From contig JAKAFS010000006.1 in the NCBI GenBank assembly GCA_021817825.1, positions 1 through 64,000 of the forward strand: a stretch of 64,000 bases of DNA, given 5' to 3'. The notes under the pieces are model-generated. The model was not told the DNA's origin and did no database searches. It was given only the letters and a program-made list of their open reading frames with translations. A program made the position numbers and the translations under genes. Each line of letters opens with the position of its first letter. Position 1 is the first letter of the stretch. The DNA comes from Deltaproteobacteria bacterium. GTDB lineage: Bacteria > Desulfobacterota > Syntrophia > Syntrophales > UBA5619. Positions 29,427-39,395 of this stretch are shown piece by piece.

Positions 29427-31085
29427 TTACAGGGTCAGGAGGATGAGGATCTGGGCCAGGAAGACCCGCAGGAACATGGTGAGCGGATAGACCGTGGCGT
29501 AGGAGGTGGCCTGGGCCTGGACCGGGGCGATCGCGTTGGCGAATTCGAGGGCCGGCGGATCGGTCATGGCGCCTGCCAGCACCCCGCAGAGCTTGAGGTA
29601 GTTGTAGCCGAAGCAGCGAAGGAGCGAGCCGATGACGAGCGGCGGGACCAACGTGATGACCGCCCCGTAGAGCATCCAGAGATAGCCGCCGGAAAGGAGG
29701 GTCTTGACGAACTGGCCGCCGGAAAGGAGACCGACGCAGGCCAGAAAGAGGACGATGCCCACCTCGCGGAGCATCATGTTCGCTCCCGGGGTCATGTAGA
29801 AATCGAACTTGCCGATCCGGCCCTGGTAGCCGATCAGGATGGCGACCAGAAGGGGACCGCCGGCGAGTCCCAGTTTCGCCGGCGCCGGCAGCCCGGGAAA
29901 CTGAATGGGAATGCTGCCGACGATGACGCCCAGGAAGATGCCGACGAAGATCGGGACCGTGTTGGGGATGGCCAGTTCCTTGACGGAGTTGCCCAATTCC
30001 TTGCGGATCTCGTCCAGATCGTCGTGCCTGCCCACGATCCGCACCGTGTCCCCCAACTCCACCGTCGTTTCCAGGGCAGGGAGGATCTCGGTGCCGGCGC
30101 GGATGATCCGGGTGATATTGGCCTCGAAACGGCGGGCGATGCCGAGTTGCTCGATCGTCTTGCCGGCCAGGCGGCGGTTGGTGACCAGGATCTGTTCGAG
30201 CGTCATCTCTCCGCCGATCTCGCGCCGCTCCGACAGGGCCACCTCCCCCATTTTCGACTGTAGGCTTGCGATCTGTTCGAGCTCCGAGACGCCGTAGAGT
30301 TCGTCCCCCTGCTGCAGAACCTCGTCTTCGGAGGCCAGGAGAAATCGGCCGTTGCGCCGGATCCGGGAGACGGCCAGCTCTCTGTCGAAGCTCTTCTTGA
30401 TTTCGCCGATCCGCTTTCCCAGAAGGCCGGGGTTGGTGACGGTGACGACGACGCCCTGTAGCTTGTGCTGCCGGTTGAGAAGGCTGTTGTCGTAGTCCAC
30501 GATCTCCTGTTCCAGATGGATGCGGAAGAACCAGCGAATCAGCCCCATGGTGAGGATGACGCCCAGGACGCCGAAGGGGTAGGCCAGGGCGTAGCCCATC
30601 GTCGTCACGGCGACGCTCTCTCCGGCCGCCCCCTGGCCGATCAGGGCTTCCTGGGCCGCGCCGAGGCTGGGCGTGTTGGTGACCGACCCGCAGAGGATTC
30701 CGGTGATGACGGCCCCCGGGACCCCTCCGAAGCGGTGAAAGGCATAGGCGATGACGAAACCGAGCAGCACGATGGCGACGGCGATCAGGTTCTGATGAAG
30801 CCCCTCGTTGCGAAAGGCGTGGAAGAAACGGGGACCCACTTCGATGCCGATCGAATAGACGAAGAGGATAAGGCCGAACTCCCGGACGAAATGGAGAACC
30901 TCGTGGTTGATTTCAGCCCCGAGATGGGCGATGAACAGGCCGGAGAAGAGGACCCCGGCGATTCCCAGCTTGACCTTTCTGATCTCGATCTTGCCCAAAA
31001 GCACGCCCAGCAGGGCGACCAGACTCAGGTAGAGCATGGTGGTGGCCGTGCCTCGGCCGGTGAACAGCTCGGTGATTGCATCCAT
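29427..31085 (-). CDS. AspT/YidE/YbjL-type transporter with two TrkA-C domains
   Basis: Two membrane blocks flanking RCK_C/TrkA-C-like segments (LGKRIGEIKKSFDRELAVSRIRRNGRFLLASEDEVLQQGDELYGVS). Confidence 0.87.
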   Translation of the reverse strand: MDAITELFTGRGTATTMLYLSLVALLGVLLGKIEIRKVKLGIAGVLFSGLFIAHLGAEINHEVLHFVREFGLILFVYSIGIEVGPRFFHAFRNEGLHQNLIAVAIVLLGFVIAYAFHRFGGVPGAVITGILCGSVTNTPSLGAAQEALIGQGAAGESVAVTTMGYALAYPFGVLGVILTMGLIRWFFRIHLEQEIVDYDNSLLNRQHKLQGVVVTVTNPGLLGKRIGEIKKSFDRELAVSRIRRNGRFLLASEDEVLQQGDELYGVSELEQIASLQSKMGEVALSERREIGGEMTLEQILVTNRRLAGKTIEQLGIARRFEANITRIIRAGTEILPALETTVELGDTVRIVGRHDDLDEIRKELGNSVKELAIPNTVPIFVGIFLGVIVGSIPIQFPGLPAPAKLGLAGGPLLVAILIGYQGRIGKFDFYMTPGANMMLREVGIVLFLACVGLLSGGQFVKTLLSGGYLWMLYGAVITLVPPLVIGSLLRCFGYNYLKLCGVLAGAMTDPPALEFANAIAPVQAQATSYATVYPLTMFLRVFLAQILILLTL

Positions 31086-31240
31086 GAAAGTGAATCCTCA
31101 ACGGTCCTTGTGCCGGATGGGTTCCGCGAATGCCTGCGATATAGGCAAAGACGGGTCCGATGTCAATAGATATCACGCAGGGAAGGCCCGGGAAAGGCTG
31201 ATCGGTCCGAGAGGGCGGGTGACAAACCGCCCTGAAGTGG

Positions 31241-32473
31241 TTACATCCGGTTGCCGTAGGTCAGGGCGGTGCGGTCGAGGGCGACGCGCAGCTCGGCATG
31301 GAGGAGCTCCTTGCGGTCCAGAAGGAAGGGGTGGTATTCCAGGCAGGCTTCCTCCAGCCTCACCTCCAGTCCGGCGAGTTTCGGGTAGAGCCGTCGCTTG
31401 TCGGTGAGCAGTTGGGCGAGGGTGACGGCGATCCCTTCGGTCGCCTCGGAAAGCGGGAGGGTGACCGGGTAGAGGGGTGGCGCGGGAAAACGGTTTTCCC
31501 TCTCGCCGAGGGGGCGAAAGACGGTCATCTGCCTTGCCCAGCGGCTGTAGAGAGCCGGATTGACCTTGAAGGCCGGCGACCAAAAATAGAGGGACGCTGC
31601 CTCGAAGGCCGGGGTGATTGCCTTGGAGAGGTTGGCCAGGCGGATCAGATCGGCATAGGAGGAAAGATCCAGTCCTGCGATCCGGGGCTTCATCCGCCAA
31701 AAGGGGAGGTAGAGGGCGATCTGGGTCGTACCGGCAGGCGGTTTCAGAACGGCGAAGGCGACCCGCTGGAATTCGTTGCCCCGGCATTCCCAGGCGGAGT
31801 CGCAGTTCCGGCAGAGCAGAACGAGGGAATCCTTTTCCCCTTCCAGATCCCGGCCGCAATGCGGGCAGAGGGCGGGGACGAAGCGGACCTCTTTTGCCGG
31901 CGGCGATGAAGATTTTTCAAAAAATTCCCGTCTGTCCGTTCGGCAGTCACAAACGGGCCGGCCGAGAACGGCGTCGAAGAGCCGGTCGCCCCGGAGGAAG
32001 AAAGGGGCGTGGATCAGACTCACCGCGTCGCCGATGAACGCCCGGTGGAAGAGGTCCGGCGACGATGCCGCAAGCTCCGGAATGGCCTGTTTTACCGGGA
32101 GCTCCGGCGCGATGAACCGTCCCTCCCGGTTGGGGATGGTAAAACGGAGTTTTAGAACCTGCGGGCGAAGTCCCAGCGAGGCGGGAAGTTCCGGAAGGGG
32201 CAAGGCCAGGGCGTTGGCATCGACGAAACGGTGAGTGACCTCGGAATCCCGGACGGAGAAGCAAGAGCCCCGGAGACGCCAGTAAGGGAGGAAGAGGAGC
32301 TGCCCTTCGCCTCCCGCTGCCGGGGGGAGGTAGTAGTGAAAGGGGCCGTCGGCCGCGATGCAGAGGCGCGTCCGGCAGAAGGGACAGGCCAGGAGCCGGT
32401 CCGTTTCGTCGAGCGTCGTCGGCGCCCCGCACTGGGGGCAGCCCTGTTCGATTTGCCAGTTCGCGCCGTTCAC
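31241..32473 (-). CDS. Uncharacterised protein with two zinc-ribbon motifs
   Basis: CPQCGAP..ACPFC and CPHCGRD..LCRNC, each followed by a LPYWRLR / LPFWRMK segment. Confidence 0.7.
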   Translation of the reverse strand: MNGANWQIEQGCPQCGAPTTLDETDRLLACPFCRTRLCIAADGPFHYYLPPAAGGEGQLLFLPYWRLRGSCFSVRDSEVTHRFVDANALALPLPELPASLGLRPQVLKLRFTIPNREGRFIAPELPVKQAIPELAASSPDLFHRAFIGDAVSLIHAPFFLRGDRLFDAVLGRPVCDCRTDRREFFEKSSSPPAKEVRFVPALCPHCGRDLEGEKDSLVLLCRNCDSAWECRGNEFQRVAFAVLKPPAGTTQIALYLPFWRMKPRIAGLDLSSYADLIRLANLSKAITPAFEAASLYFWSPAFKVNPALYSRWARQMTVFRPLGERENRFPAPPLYPVTLPLSEATEGIAVTLAQLLTDKRRLYPKLAGLEVRLEEACLEYHPFLLDRKELLHAELRVALDRTALTYGNRM

Positions 32474-32492
32474 CGCAGCCTTTGTGAAAAGT

Positions 32493-33089
32493 TCATTCCA
32501 TGGCCGTCAGGGCCGATTTTTCGGGGAACTTCCCCATGATGCCCCTATAGAAGCCGCGGATCTTCTCCATATCGGCCTCGATATTGCCGGTGGGATGGAA
32601 GGTCTGGCCGATCCCGCCGACCTTGTGACAGTAATCCAGAAAGCCCATCACGATGGGCACCTTGGCGCCGTCGGCGATTCGGTAAAACCCCGTCTTCCAG
32701 ACGGCGACCTTTTCGCGGGTCCCCTCCGGGGAGATGACCATGACCATCCGCTTCATCTCCTGGAAGGCATGGATGGATTGGGCGACCACATTGTTGGCCT
32801 TCGACCGGTCGATGGGGATGCCTCCCAGCCAGCGGAAGAAACCATGGAGCGGCCAGCGGAAGAGGGCGGCCTTTCCCATCCAGCAGATCTTCATCCGATA
32901 GGAGAAGACCAGGGCCATCGTGAGGGGAAAATCCCAATTGGAGGTGTGCGGCGCGGCGATGAGGACGAACTTGTCGATGGCGGGCGGATGGCCGGACCTT
33001 CGCCAACCCGACAGCTTCAGGAAGAGCAGGGATGCCACCTGCAATAGATATTTGAGCAACGGGACATCAAAGATGGTCGATTGTTTCAT
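32493..33089 (-). CDS. Lysophospholipid acyltransferase (PlsC-like)
   Basis: HTSNWD (HX4D) and SPEGTREKV motifs. Confidence 0.85.
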   Translation of the reverse strand: MKQSTIFDVPLLKYLLQVASLLFLKLSGWRRSGHPPAIDKFVLIAAPHTSNWDFPLTMALVFSYRMKICWMGKAALFRWPLHGFFRWLGGIPIDRSKANNVVAQSIHAFQEMKRMVMVISPEGTREKVAVWKTGFYRIADGAKVPIVMGFLDYCHKVGGIGQTFHPTGNIEADMEKIRGFYRGIMGKFPEKSALTAME

Positions 33090-33303
33090 TGAACATTTTG
33101 CCTTCGATTGTATTTGATGATTTCCGGATTATCGATCAAAAGAGGTGGGCGCAAGATCATCGCAAAAAACATCGCAGGGACATTATCGGAAATACCGGCG
33201 AACCGCAAGCGCTATTATCTCGGTTGGCCTTCGGGCAGGGGGAGGACGACTGGGAGGAGAAGCGGGCAAAGGAGGCCTGACCGGTTTTTCGCGTGACCCG
33301 TTA

Positions 33304-33333
33304 AGGAGCCGGGGGCGACCGCCCCCGGCTCCT
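33304..33333 (-). terminator. 13-bp GC-rich stem-loop downstream of the hydroxyacid dehydrogenase gene
   Basis: AGGAGCCGGGGGC GACC GCCCCCGGCTCCT. Confidence 0.65.
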
Positions 33334-33345
33334 GTCGGCGGAGTT

Positions 33346-34305
33346 TTAATCTTCTTCCGCGATGGCGAGCGAAAGGGGCTTTTGCCCTGCGGCGACCCGC
33401 TGGATGTTCTCCCAGGCAAACTGGGATCTCCGAAACCAGCCCTCATAGGAATGGCCGGCCGAATGGGGGGTCAGCAGCACATTTTCCAGTTCGAGCAGCG
33501 GGTTGTCGGGAGCGATGGGTTCCTTTTCGAACACATCCAGGCCGGCCCCGGCGATTTGCTTCGCCTTCAGCGCCTCGACCAATGCTTTTTCGTCCACAAT
33601 CGGTCCGCGGCTCGCATTCAGAAGGATGGCATTGGGCTTCATCAGCGACAGCGCCTGCTTCCCGATCAGGCCGCGGGTTTCTTTGAGCAGCGGGAGGTGG
33701 AGCGAGATGATGTCCGCTTTTTGCAGCAGTTCCTCAAGCGAGACCCGGCGGGCGCCCAGCTCTTTTTCGATTTCGGCGGACGGAAAAACATCATAATAGA
33801 GGATGTCGGTTTCAAAAGATTTGAAACGCCTGGCCACCTTCCGGCCGATGTTGCCCGCTCCGATCAGCCCCAGCGTCTTTCCCGCCACTTCGAAGGTATT
33901 GAAGCCCGTGATCGGCTTGCGCCAAGTGCCTTTGCGAACCGACTGGTCGCTTTCCCGCAGGCGTCTGTAGAGGGCCAGCAGCATCGCCACGCTGTGCTCG
34001 GCCACTGCCCAGCCATTGACGCCGCCGTTGGTAGCGACGGGAATTCCCAGCTCCGCCGCCAGCTTGAGATCGATCTCGTCATAGCCGGCGGTCAAAAGCT
34101 GGAGCAGCCGCAGCGACTTGGCCTCTTTCATGATTTCCTGGGAAACCGCTGCCGGGTGAAGGACGAGAAACTCGACCTCCTTGAGCAGGGTTTTATCCTG
34201 CAAAGGGTAGGGCTGCCAGGAAACCGCAAAGCCTTCCGGCGCTTTTCCGCAGAAGATCTTGGCGACCTCTTCGCGTTGCCCGGTGATAAAAAGAACTTTT
34301 TTCAT
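33346..34305 (-). CDS. D-isomer-specific 2-hydroxyacid dehydrogenase
   Basis: LGLIGAGNIGRKVARRFKSFETDILYYD, HLPLLKETRGLIG, NASRGPIVDEKALVEALK; ATG at 34305 inside the longer ORF. Confidence 0.93.
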   Translation of the reverse strand: MKKVLFITGQREEVAKIFCGKAPEGFAVSWQPYPLQDKTLLKEVEFLVLHPAAVSQEIMKEAKSLRLLQLLTAGYDEIDLKLAAELGIPVATNGGVNGWAVAEHSVAMLLALYRRLRESDQSVRKGTWRKPITGFNTFEVAGKTLGLIGAGNIGRKVARRFKSFETDILYYDVFPSAEIEKELGARRVSLEELLQKADIISLHLPLLKETRGLIGKQALSLMKPNAILLNASRGPIVDEKALVEALKAKQIAGAGLDVFEKEPIAPDNPLLELENVLLTPHSAGHSYEGWFRRSQFAWENIQRVAAGQKPLSLAIAEED

Positions 34306-34358
34306 GTGCACCTCCTTAATGTCGATGTAAGTGGCGAACTCCCAATTCCGGTTATGGG

Positions 34359-36698
34359 TCACTGGGCATAGTAATTGATCAGGCAGCCGGACAGCAGAAT
34401 CGCCCGATCGTCCCGGGAGAGCCCCTCCAGATTGAGGGCGATGGGTTTCCGGATGCCGTCGTGGATCAAAAAGGCGGCGATCTTCTCGGCGCCCTCCTGC
34501 ACGGCCTTGCGAATCCCGGGAACATAGAGGAGATCGCTGACGGCCAGCTCCGCAGTCTCTCCCGGGGCTACCGTGAAAGGCAGGAGTCCCCAGTTGATCA
34601 GGTTGCTCCGGTAACGCTTCGTGGCGTATTCGACGGCGATATTGGCCTGACCGCCGAGGACCTTCTGGCACGACGCCGCCTGCTCGCGGGCCGAGCCGTC
34701 CCCCGGTTTGATCGCGAAGACCAGGCTGCCCAACCCCGTGCGCGACAGCCAATCGCGCAGAGTCTCCGGCGTCGGTTTTACCTCGGCGGGCAGGGAGGCG
34801 AGAAACTGCGTCAGCTCGGGCGACTCGCTGCCCCCGGCGAGAAAGGCCAGTCGCTGGGATTCCAGTTTGTTTGCCGCCTTGGCCCGGGCCACATAACCGG
34901 GGTCTTTACGCGACAGGGTGAATTCGGCCAGTTTCAACGGGTCGGAGCGATAGGACGAGGTTTCTCCCGAGGGGATCAACTCGTCCGTGGTCGTGACCGG
35001 GTCGCGGATCACCGAGGCCAGGGTCAGCAGCATGTCCTCCGCCAGCGGCTGCATCCGCGGCCAGTCGGCGATGTTCGGTCCCAATTGCAGCGGCTCTTCG
35101 CCTTTGGCCTTTCCGAATCCCTGGTAGACCCGCGTTTGGTAGATCGATCCGTCGAAGACATATTCGGCCGACGCCGTGGGGCAATCCACCTCCGTGGCCG
35201 GTGTGAGCAGTCCGTTGTTGAGCGCCGTGGCGGCGATCGACCGGGCGTCCATCAGGGCCACCGAGGCGATCTGGCCGCTGGACGGTTTCGATCCCTCCCG
35301 GTTCGGAAAGTTGCGCGTCGCATGGCGGATGCACAGGCCGTTGTTGCCCGGCGTATCGCCGGCGCCGAAGCAGGGGCCGCAGAAGGCCGTGCGGATCGTC
35401 ACCCCGGCGTTCATCAGCGTTGCCATCGACCCGTTGCGGGTCAAGGCCAGTCCGACCGGCTGGCTCGCCGGGTAGACGCTCAGCGAAAAGGCCCCATCGC
35501 CGATCGACTTTCCGCCCATGATGCCCGCCACCGCCGCCAGGTTGTCGAAGGTCCCGCCGGCGCAGCCGCCGACCACCCCCTGGTCCACCCGGAGACGGCC
35601 GCCGACGAGTTTCTCGGTCAGACGCAGTTTCAGGTTGGGATTCTCGATCATCTTGTTTCCCGCCTCTTCCACCTCTTTGAGGATCTCCGCGGCATGGCGG
35701 TTGAACTCGGCGATCGGCCAGGCGTTGCTGGGGTGGAAGGGCAGGGCGATCATCGGCTCCACCCGGCCAAGGTTGATCTCGATGATCCTGTCGTACCAGC
35801 AGAGGTCGCCGGGTTCCAGGAGGCGATAATCCTCCGGACGCCCGTGGTTTCTGTACCACGCCTCCACCTTGTCATCGGTCCGCCAGATCGAGGAGAGGCA
35901 GGTCGATTCGGTGGTCATCACGTCGATCCCGTTGCGGAAGTCCATCGGCAGATTGCCGATCCCCGGACCGATGAACTCCAGGACCTTGTTTTTCACGAGC
36001 CCCTTGGGAAACACGGCCCTAAGGAGCGCCAAAGAGACGTCCTGAGGTCCTACCCCGGGAAGCGGCTGTCCCGTGAGGAGAACGGCCACCACCTCGGGAC
36101 GGGGCAGTTCGTAAGGCTTGGAAAGGAGCTGCTTGACGAGTTCGGGTCCCCCCTCGCCGATTCCCATCGTTCCCAGGGCCCCGTAGCGGGTGTGGCTGTC
36201 CGAGGCCAGGATCATCCGGCCGCAACCGGCCATCATCTCCCGGAGATACTGGTGGATCACCGCCATATGGGCGGGAACGAAGATCCCCCCGTACTTGCGG
36301 GCCGCCGACAGGCCGAAGAGATGGTCGTCCCGGTTGATCGTCCCGCCGACGGCGCAGAGGCTGTTATGACAGTTCGTCAGCACATAGGGGACGGGAAAAA
36401 CCTCCATCCCGCTGGCCCGGGCCGATTGGATGATCCCCACATAGGTGATGTCATGCGACGCCAGCGAATCGAACTTAAGCTTCAGGGTCTGCGGGTCTTC
36501 CGAATGATCGTGGGCGGCAAGAATTTGATAGGCAAGGGTTCCGCGACGGGCCGACTCCCGGTCGATCGCCCCTTTCCAGGGCTCAAGGCCCGCCGACTCC
36601 AGGCGGCGATTGAGCTGCGCGGGAGAACCTGTTTCCGCCTCCTCGACGACCAAGCGCCCCTGAAATACAAATGCCGCCTTTTCCGATACTTTTACCAT
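34359..36698 (-). CDS. Aconitase-family hydratase (YbhJ-like)
   Basis: ILASDSHTRYGALGTMGIGEGG, VVGGCAGGTFDNLAAVAGIMGGK, AFCGPCFGAGDTPGNNG, NFPNREG; three putative cluster cysteines retained. Confidence 0.88.
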   Translation of the reverse strand: MVKVSEKAAFVFQGRLVVEEAETGSPAQLNRRLESAGLEPWKGAIDRESARRGTLAYQILAAHDHSEDPQTLKLKFDSLASHDITYVGIIQSARASGMEVFPVPYVLTNCHNSLCAVGGTINRDDHLFGLSAARKYGGIFVPAHMAVIHQYLREMMAGCGRMILASDSHTRYGALGTMGIGEGGPELVKQLLSKPYELPRPEVVAVLLTGQPLPGVGPQDVSLALLRAVFPKGLVKNKVLEFIGPGIGNLPMDFRNGIDVMTTESTCLSSIWRTDDKVEAWYRNHGRPEDYRLLEPGDLCWYDRIIEINLGRVEPMIALPFHPSNAWPIAEFNRHAAEILKEVEEAGNKMIENPNLKLRLTEKLVGGRLRVDQGVVGGCAGGTFDNLAAVAGIMGGKSIGDGAFSLSVYPASQPVGLALTRNGSMATLMNAGVTIRTAFCGPCFGAGDTPGNNGLCIRHATRNFPNREGSKPSSGQIASVALMDARSIAATALNNGLLTPATEVDCPTASAEYVFDGSIYQTRVYQGFGKAKGEEPLQLGPNIADWPRMQPLAEDMLLTLASVIRDPVTTTDELIPSGETSSYRSDPLKLAEFTLSRKDPGYVARAKAANKLESQRLAFLAGGSESPELTQFLASLPAEVKPTPETLRDWLSRTGLGSLVFAIKPGDGSAREQAASCQKVLGGQANIAVEYATKRYRSNLINWGLLPFTVAPGETAELAVSDLLYVPGIRKAVQEGAEKIAAFLIHDGIRKPIALNLEGLSRDDRAILLSGCLINYYAQ

Positions 36699-37024
36699 TG
36701 CTGTTTTACCCCCTTATTTCAGATTTATAGCAGGGACTGTTTTGAAAAGGGGATAGCATGTTTCGTGCCATGAAAATTACCTTCGCCGGAAGGGCAAAGG
36801 GCGGGGACGGATGGGAAAGTCGCCCGGCCGCGAGAGTCCCGGTCTGCCCTCGGGATTCTGGCTCGCCGCGCTTTTTCTCCCGCCGCCCCATTGCGCATGT
36901 CTCCCGCGAATTCATCAAGACAAAGGGCCGCTTGGCGCCCTTCTTTCTAATTTGCTTGACAATGTGTAACAAATATATAACAGACAGATGCATAATTGAA
37001 ATACCTGATGCCGGAGGGCAAACC

Positions 37025-39007
37025 ATGCAGGACAAACCATATCAGATTGGCGTGCTTGTTTCCAGTATGCCGCTTATCGAGAAAATTCAAGAGCTGGCTA
37101 AGAAAGAGGGACACATCATCCATAGTTCCCGGGCCGCTTTCGAGGAGGCGGTGGCTGACGGCAAAAAGATGGAGGCCAGTGGCGTAGAGGTGATTATCAG
37201 CCGCCGGGGGCTGGCCCAAATGCTCCGCACCAACCTGCGGATTCCGGTGTTGTCGATTCCCTATGCCTCCGTCGATGCCCTTAAAAGCCTCAAGCAGGCC
37301 TCCGAGCTGGGCCGCAAGATCCTGCTGGCATCCTTTATGGAAAAGATAGACCGCATTGAGGTGATCGCAGAATTTCTCAATGTGGAGATCAAACAGTTCG
37401 TGTATGCGGATATTGCTTCCCTGGACGAAGGGCTTCGGTCCGCGGAAAGCCAGGGCTATGAGGTGGTTGTGGGCGGCCGTTGGACCATGCGCACCGCGGA
37501 GAAGCTGCGGACCATGAAGTATGTGCAATTGAGATCGATCGATATCGATGAGGATATTGCGGCGACCATCGAAAGCGCGACATCGGTCGCCCAGGTCAAC
37601 CGGGAAGAGAAAAAAAGGACCTATCGGTACCAGTGCATCATCGATGCCACGACGGAAGGGATCATCGCCGTCGACAATAAAGGCCGGGTCAACGCCATCA
37701 ACAAGGCGGCGAAGAACTTCATGAATATCACGGCCGCGAATATCATGGGGCAGCCGATCAGTTCGTTCATCAACAGCCCTTCGGTGTTGGATTTTCTCAA
37801 TGCCAAAGCGCCCATCTGGAACAAGCTCGAGAAAATCAATGATGAAATGTTCGTGTTCAACCACCTCCCGGTCGAGATGAGTAAGGAGATCATCGGAGGG
37901 GTATCGACCTTCAAGGACGTCAACAATGTGATGGTGGCGGAAAATGCCGTCCGGCAATCGTTGACCAAAGGATTTGTGGCCAAGTATTCCATCGCTGATC
38001 TCGTTCATGCCGACCCGGCGATGCGGAACGTGGTCACCAAGGCCCGGCAGTTTGCCAAGACGGATTCGACCATCCTGCTGGTCGGTGCGACCGGGACCGG
38101 GAAGGAGATCCTGGCGCAAAGCATCCACAATCTCAGCCCCAGAGCGGAAAATCCCTTCGTCAGTTTGCATTGCGGAGCGCTTCCCGAATCGCTGCTCGAA
38201 AGTGAACTCTTCGGATACGAAGAAGGCGCCTTTACGGGCTCCAAGAAGCGAGGCAGCGCCGGCCGGTTTGAAATGGCCCATACCGGGACTCTCTTTCTCG
38301 ACGAAATCGACACCACGCCGCTCAATGTCCAGACCCGTTTGCTCCGGGTTCTTCAGGAAAAAGAAGTGATGCGGTTGGGCGGAGGGCACAAAATTCCCGT
38401 CAACATCCGGATCATTGCGGCGGCCGGCCGGGATTTGGCGTCCGCCCTCCAGGAGGGGCGTTTCCGGGAGGATCTTTTTTTCCGGCTGAATGTGCTGCGG
38501 ATCAATATCCCGCCTTTGAAGGACCGCGCGAAAGACATTCCGGTTCTTCTTAAGCATTACATCGGCCAGCTGTCGGCAAAAAACGGACTGGAGCCGATCT
38601 CGCTGCCTTCTGCCTATGTGCAAAAGCTGATGGCCTATTCGTGGCCCGGTAACGTTCGCCAACTGCGCAATTTCGTGGAGTGTCTGGTGCTCAATTCCCA
38701 TCTGCGCTCCCACACGACCCCGCTTGAGGAGCTCTATGAAGAATTTTATGAGGAGCTGATGCAGTACGGTCCGGAAAATAAGATCGCTGAATCTGTAAAA
38801 GAGGCGAAGTCGATCAAAAAGGGGATGAAAGAACGAAAGCGGGATCAGGAATCGATCATCATTTGGGAGGCCCTGGAGGAGGCCAAATTCAACAAAACCA
38901 GGGCGGCGAAGGCGTTGGGCATCACCAGAACAACCCTTTGGCGTAAAATGAAAGAAGCGGGATACGACCTTCTTCCTCAAGACTCGGCAAATAGGCAGGA
39001 AAATTAG
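37025..39007 (+). CDS. Sigma-54-dependent activator: PrpR_N sensor + PAS + AAA+ + Fis HTH
   Basis: PrpR-like N-domain (ASGVEVIISRRGLAQMLRTNLRIPVLSI), PAS, GATGTGKEILAQSIHNLS, GAFTGSKKRGSAGRFE, C-terminal NKTRAAKALGITRTTLWRKMKEAG. ATG at 37025 within the longer ORF. Confidence 0.93.
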   Translation: MQDKPYQIGVLVSSMPLIEKIQELAKKEGHIIHSSRAAFEEAVADGKKMEASGVEVIISRRGLAQMLRTNLRIPVLSIPYASVDALKSLKQASELGRKILLASFMEKIDRIEVIAEFLNVEIKQFVYADIASLDEGLRSAESQGYEVVVGGRWTMRTAEKLRTMKYVQLRSIDIDEDIAATIESATSVAQVNREEKKRTYRYQCIIDATTEGIIAVDNKGRVNAINKAAKNFMNITAANIMGQPISSFINSPSVLDFLNAKAPIWNKLEKINDEMFVFNHLPVEMSKEIIGGVSTFKDVNNVMVAENAVRQSLTKGFVAKYSIADLVHADPAMRNVVTKARQFAKTDSTILLVGATGTGKEILAQSIHNLSPRAENPFVSLHCGALPESLLESELFGYEEGAFTGSKKRGSAGRFEMAHTGTLFLDEIDTTPLNVQTRLLRVLQEKEVMRLGGGHKIPVNIRIIAAAGRDLASALQEGRFREDLFFRLNVLRINIPPLKDRAKDIPVLLKHYIGQLSAKNGLEPISLPSAYVQKLMAYSWPGNVRQLRNFVECLVLNSHLRSHTTPLEELYEEFYEELMQYGPENKIAESVKEAKSIKKGMKERKRDQESIIIWEALEEAKFNKTRAAKALGITRTTLWRKMKEAGYDLLPQDSANRQEN

Positions 39008-39269
39008 CGGTCCTCGGGTCTTGGAGCCCTTGGGCAATGGGTCGGTTTGGCTCGCAGATGCCTCATGAGATGCGTCTGCACGCGCCAAGTCGACTCACTC
39101 ATTGTCGGCCCTTGATTGGGGTAGGCTTGTGGCGTCGGATGTGGTATGCCGTCTGTGCAATGGCCCTTTCGCTCTCTCTTCTGCACCCTGCTTTGATCTG
39201 TAGAAACTGTCTTGAAGCGTTTCGTCATCGGAAGGAAGCCTGCATTGTCGATGGTTGTCGTAGGGCTTC

Positions 39270-39320
39270 TGTTACATTCTGCTTAAATAAGTAAACAGTC
39301 CCCTGAACAAAAATGTAACA
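39270..39320 (+). promoter_or_regulatory. Paired upstream activator site 1 (TGTTACATT-N33-AATGTAACA)
   Basis: Perfect 9-bp inverted repeat, 76 bp upstream of a -24/-12 element; matches a second copy at 58691-58741 with identical spacing. Confidence 0.72.
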
Positions 39321-39395
39321 TAGCGATGAGGCTCTCGGGCCCTCGAATAGCGTCCGATCCCGGTCTGTAGGCGATTAAACGTAACGTCGGTGTCC

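Noticed and set aside
34461-36773. 770-aa plus-strand ORF opposite the aconitase-family gene
   Set aside because: Shadow ORF; the opposite strand encodes clear aconitase motifs.
37025-39007. Calling the regulator prpR and the island a 2-methylcitrate operon
   Set aside because: PrpR_N domain and a PrpD-family gene are present, but no prpB/prpC was recognised and the rest of the gene set does not match the methylcitrate cycle.
36947-39088. 713-aa antisense ORF opposite the sigma-54 activator
   Set aside because: Shadow ORF; sense protein shows PrpR_N, AAA+ and Fis motifs.
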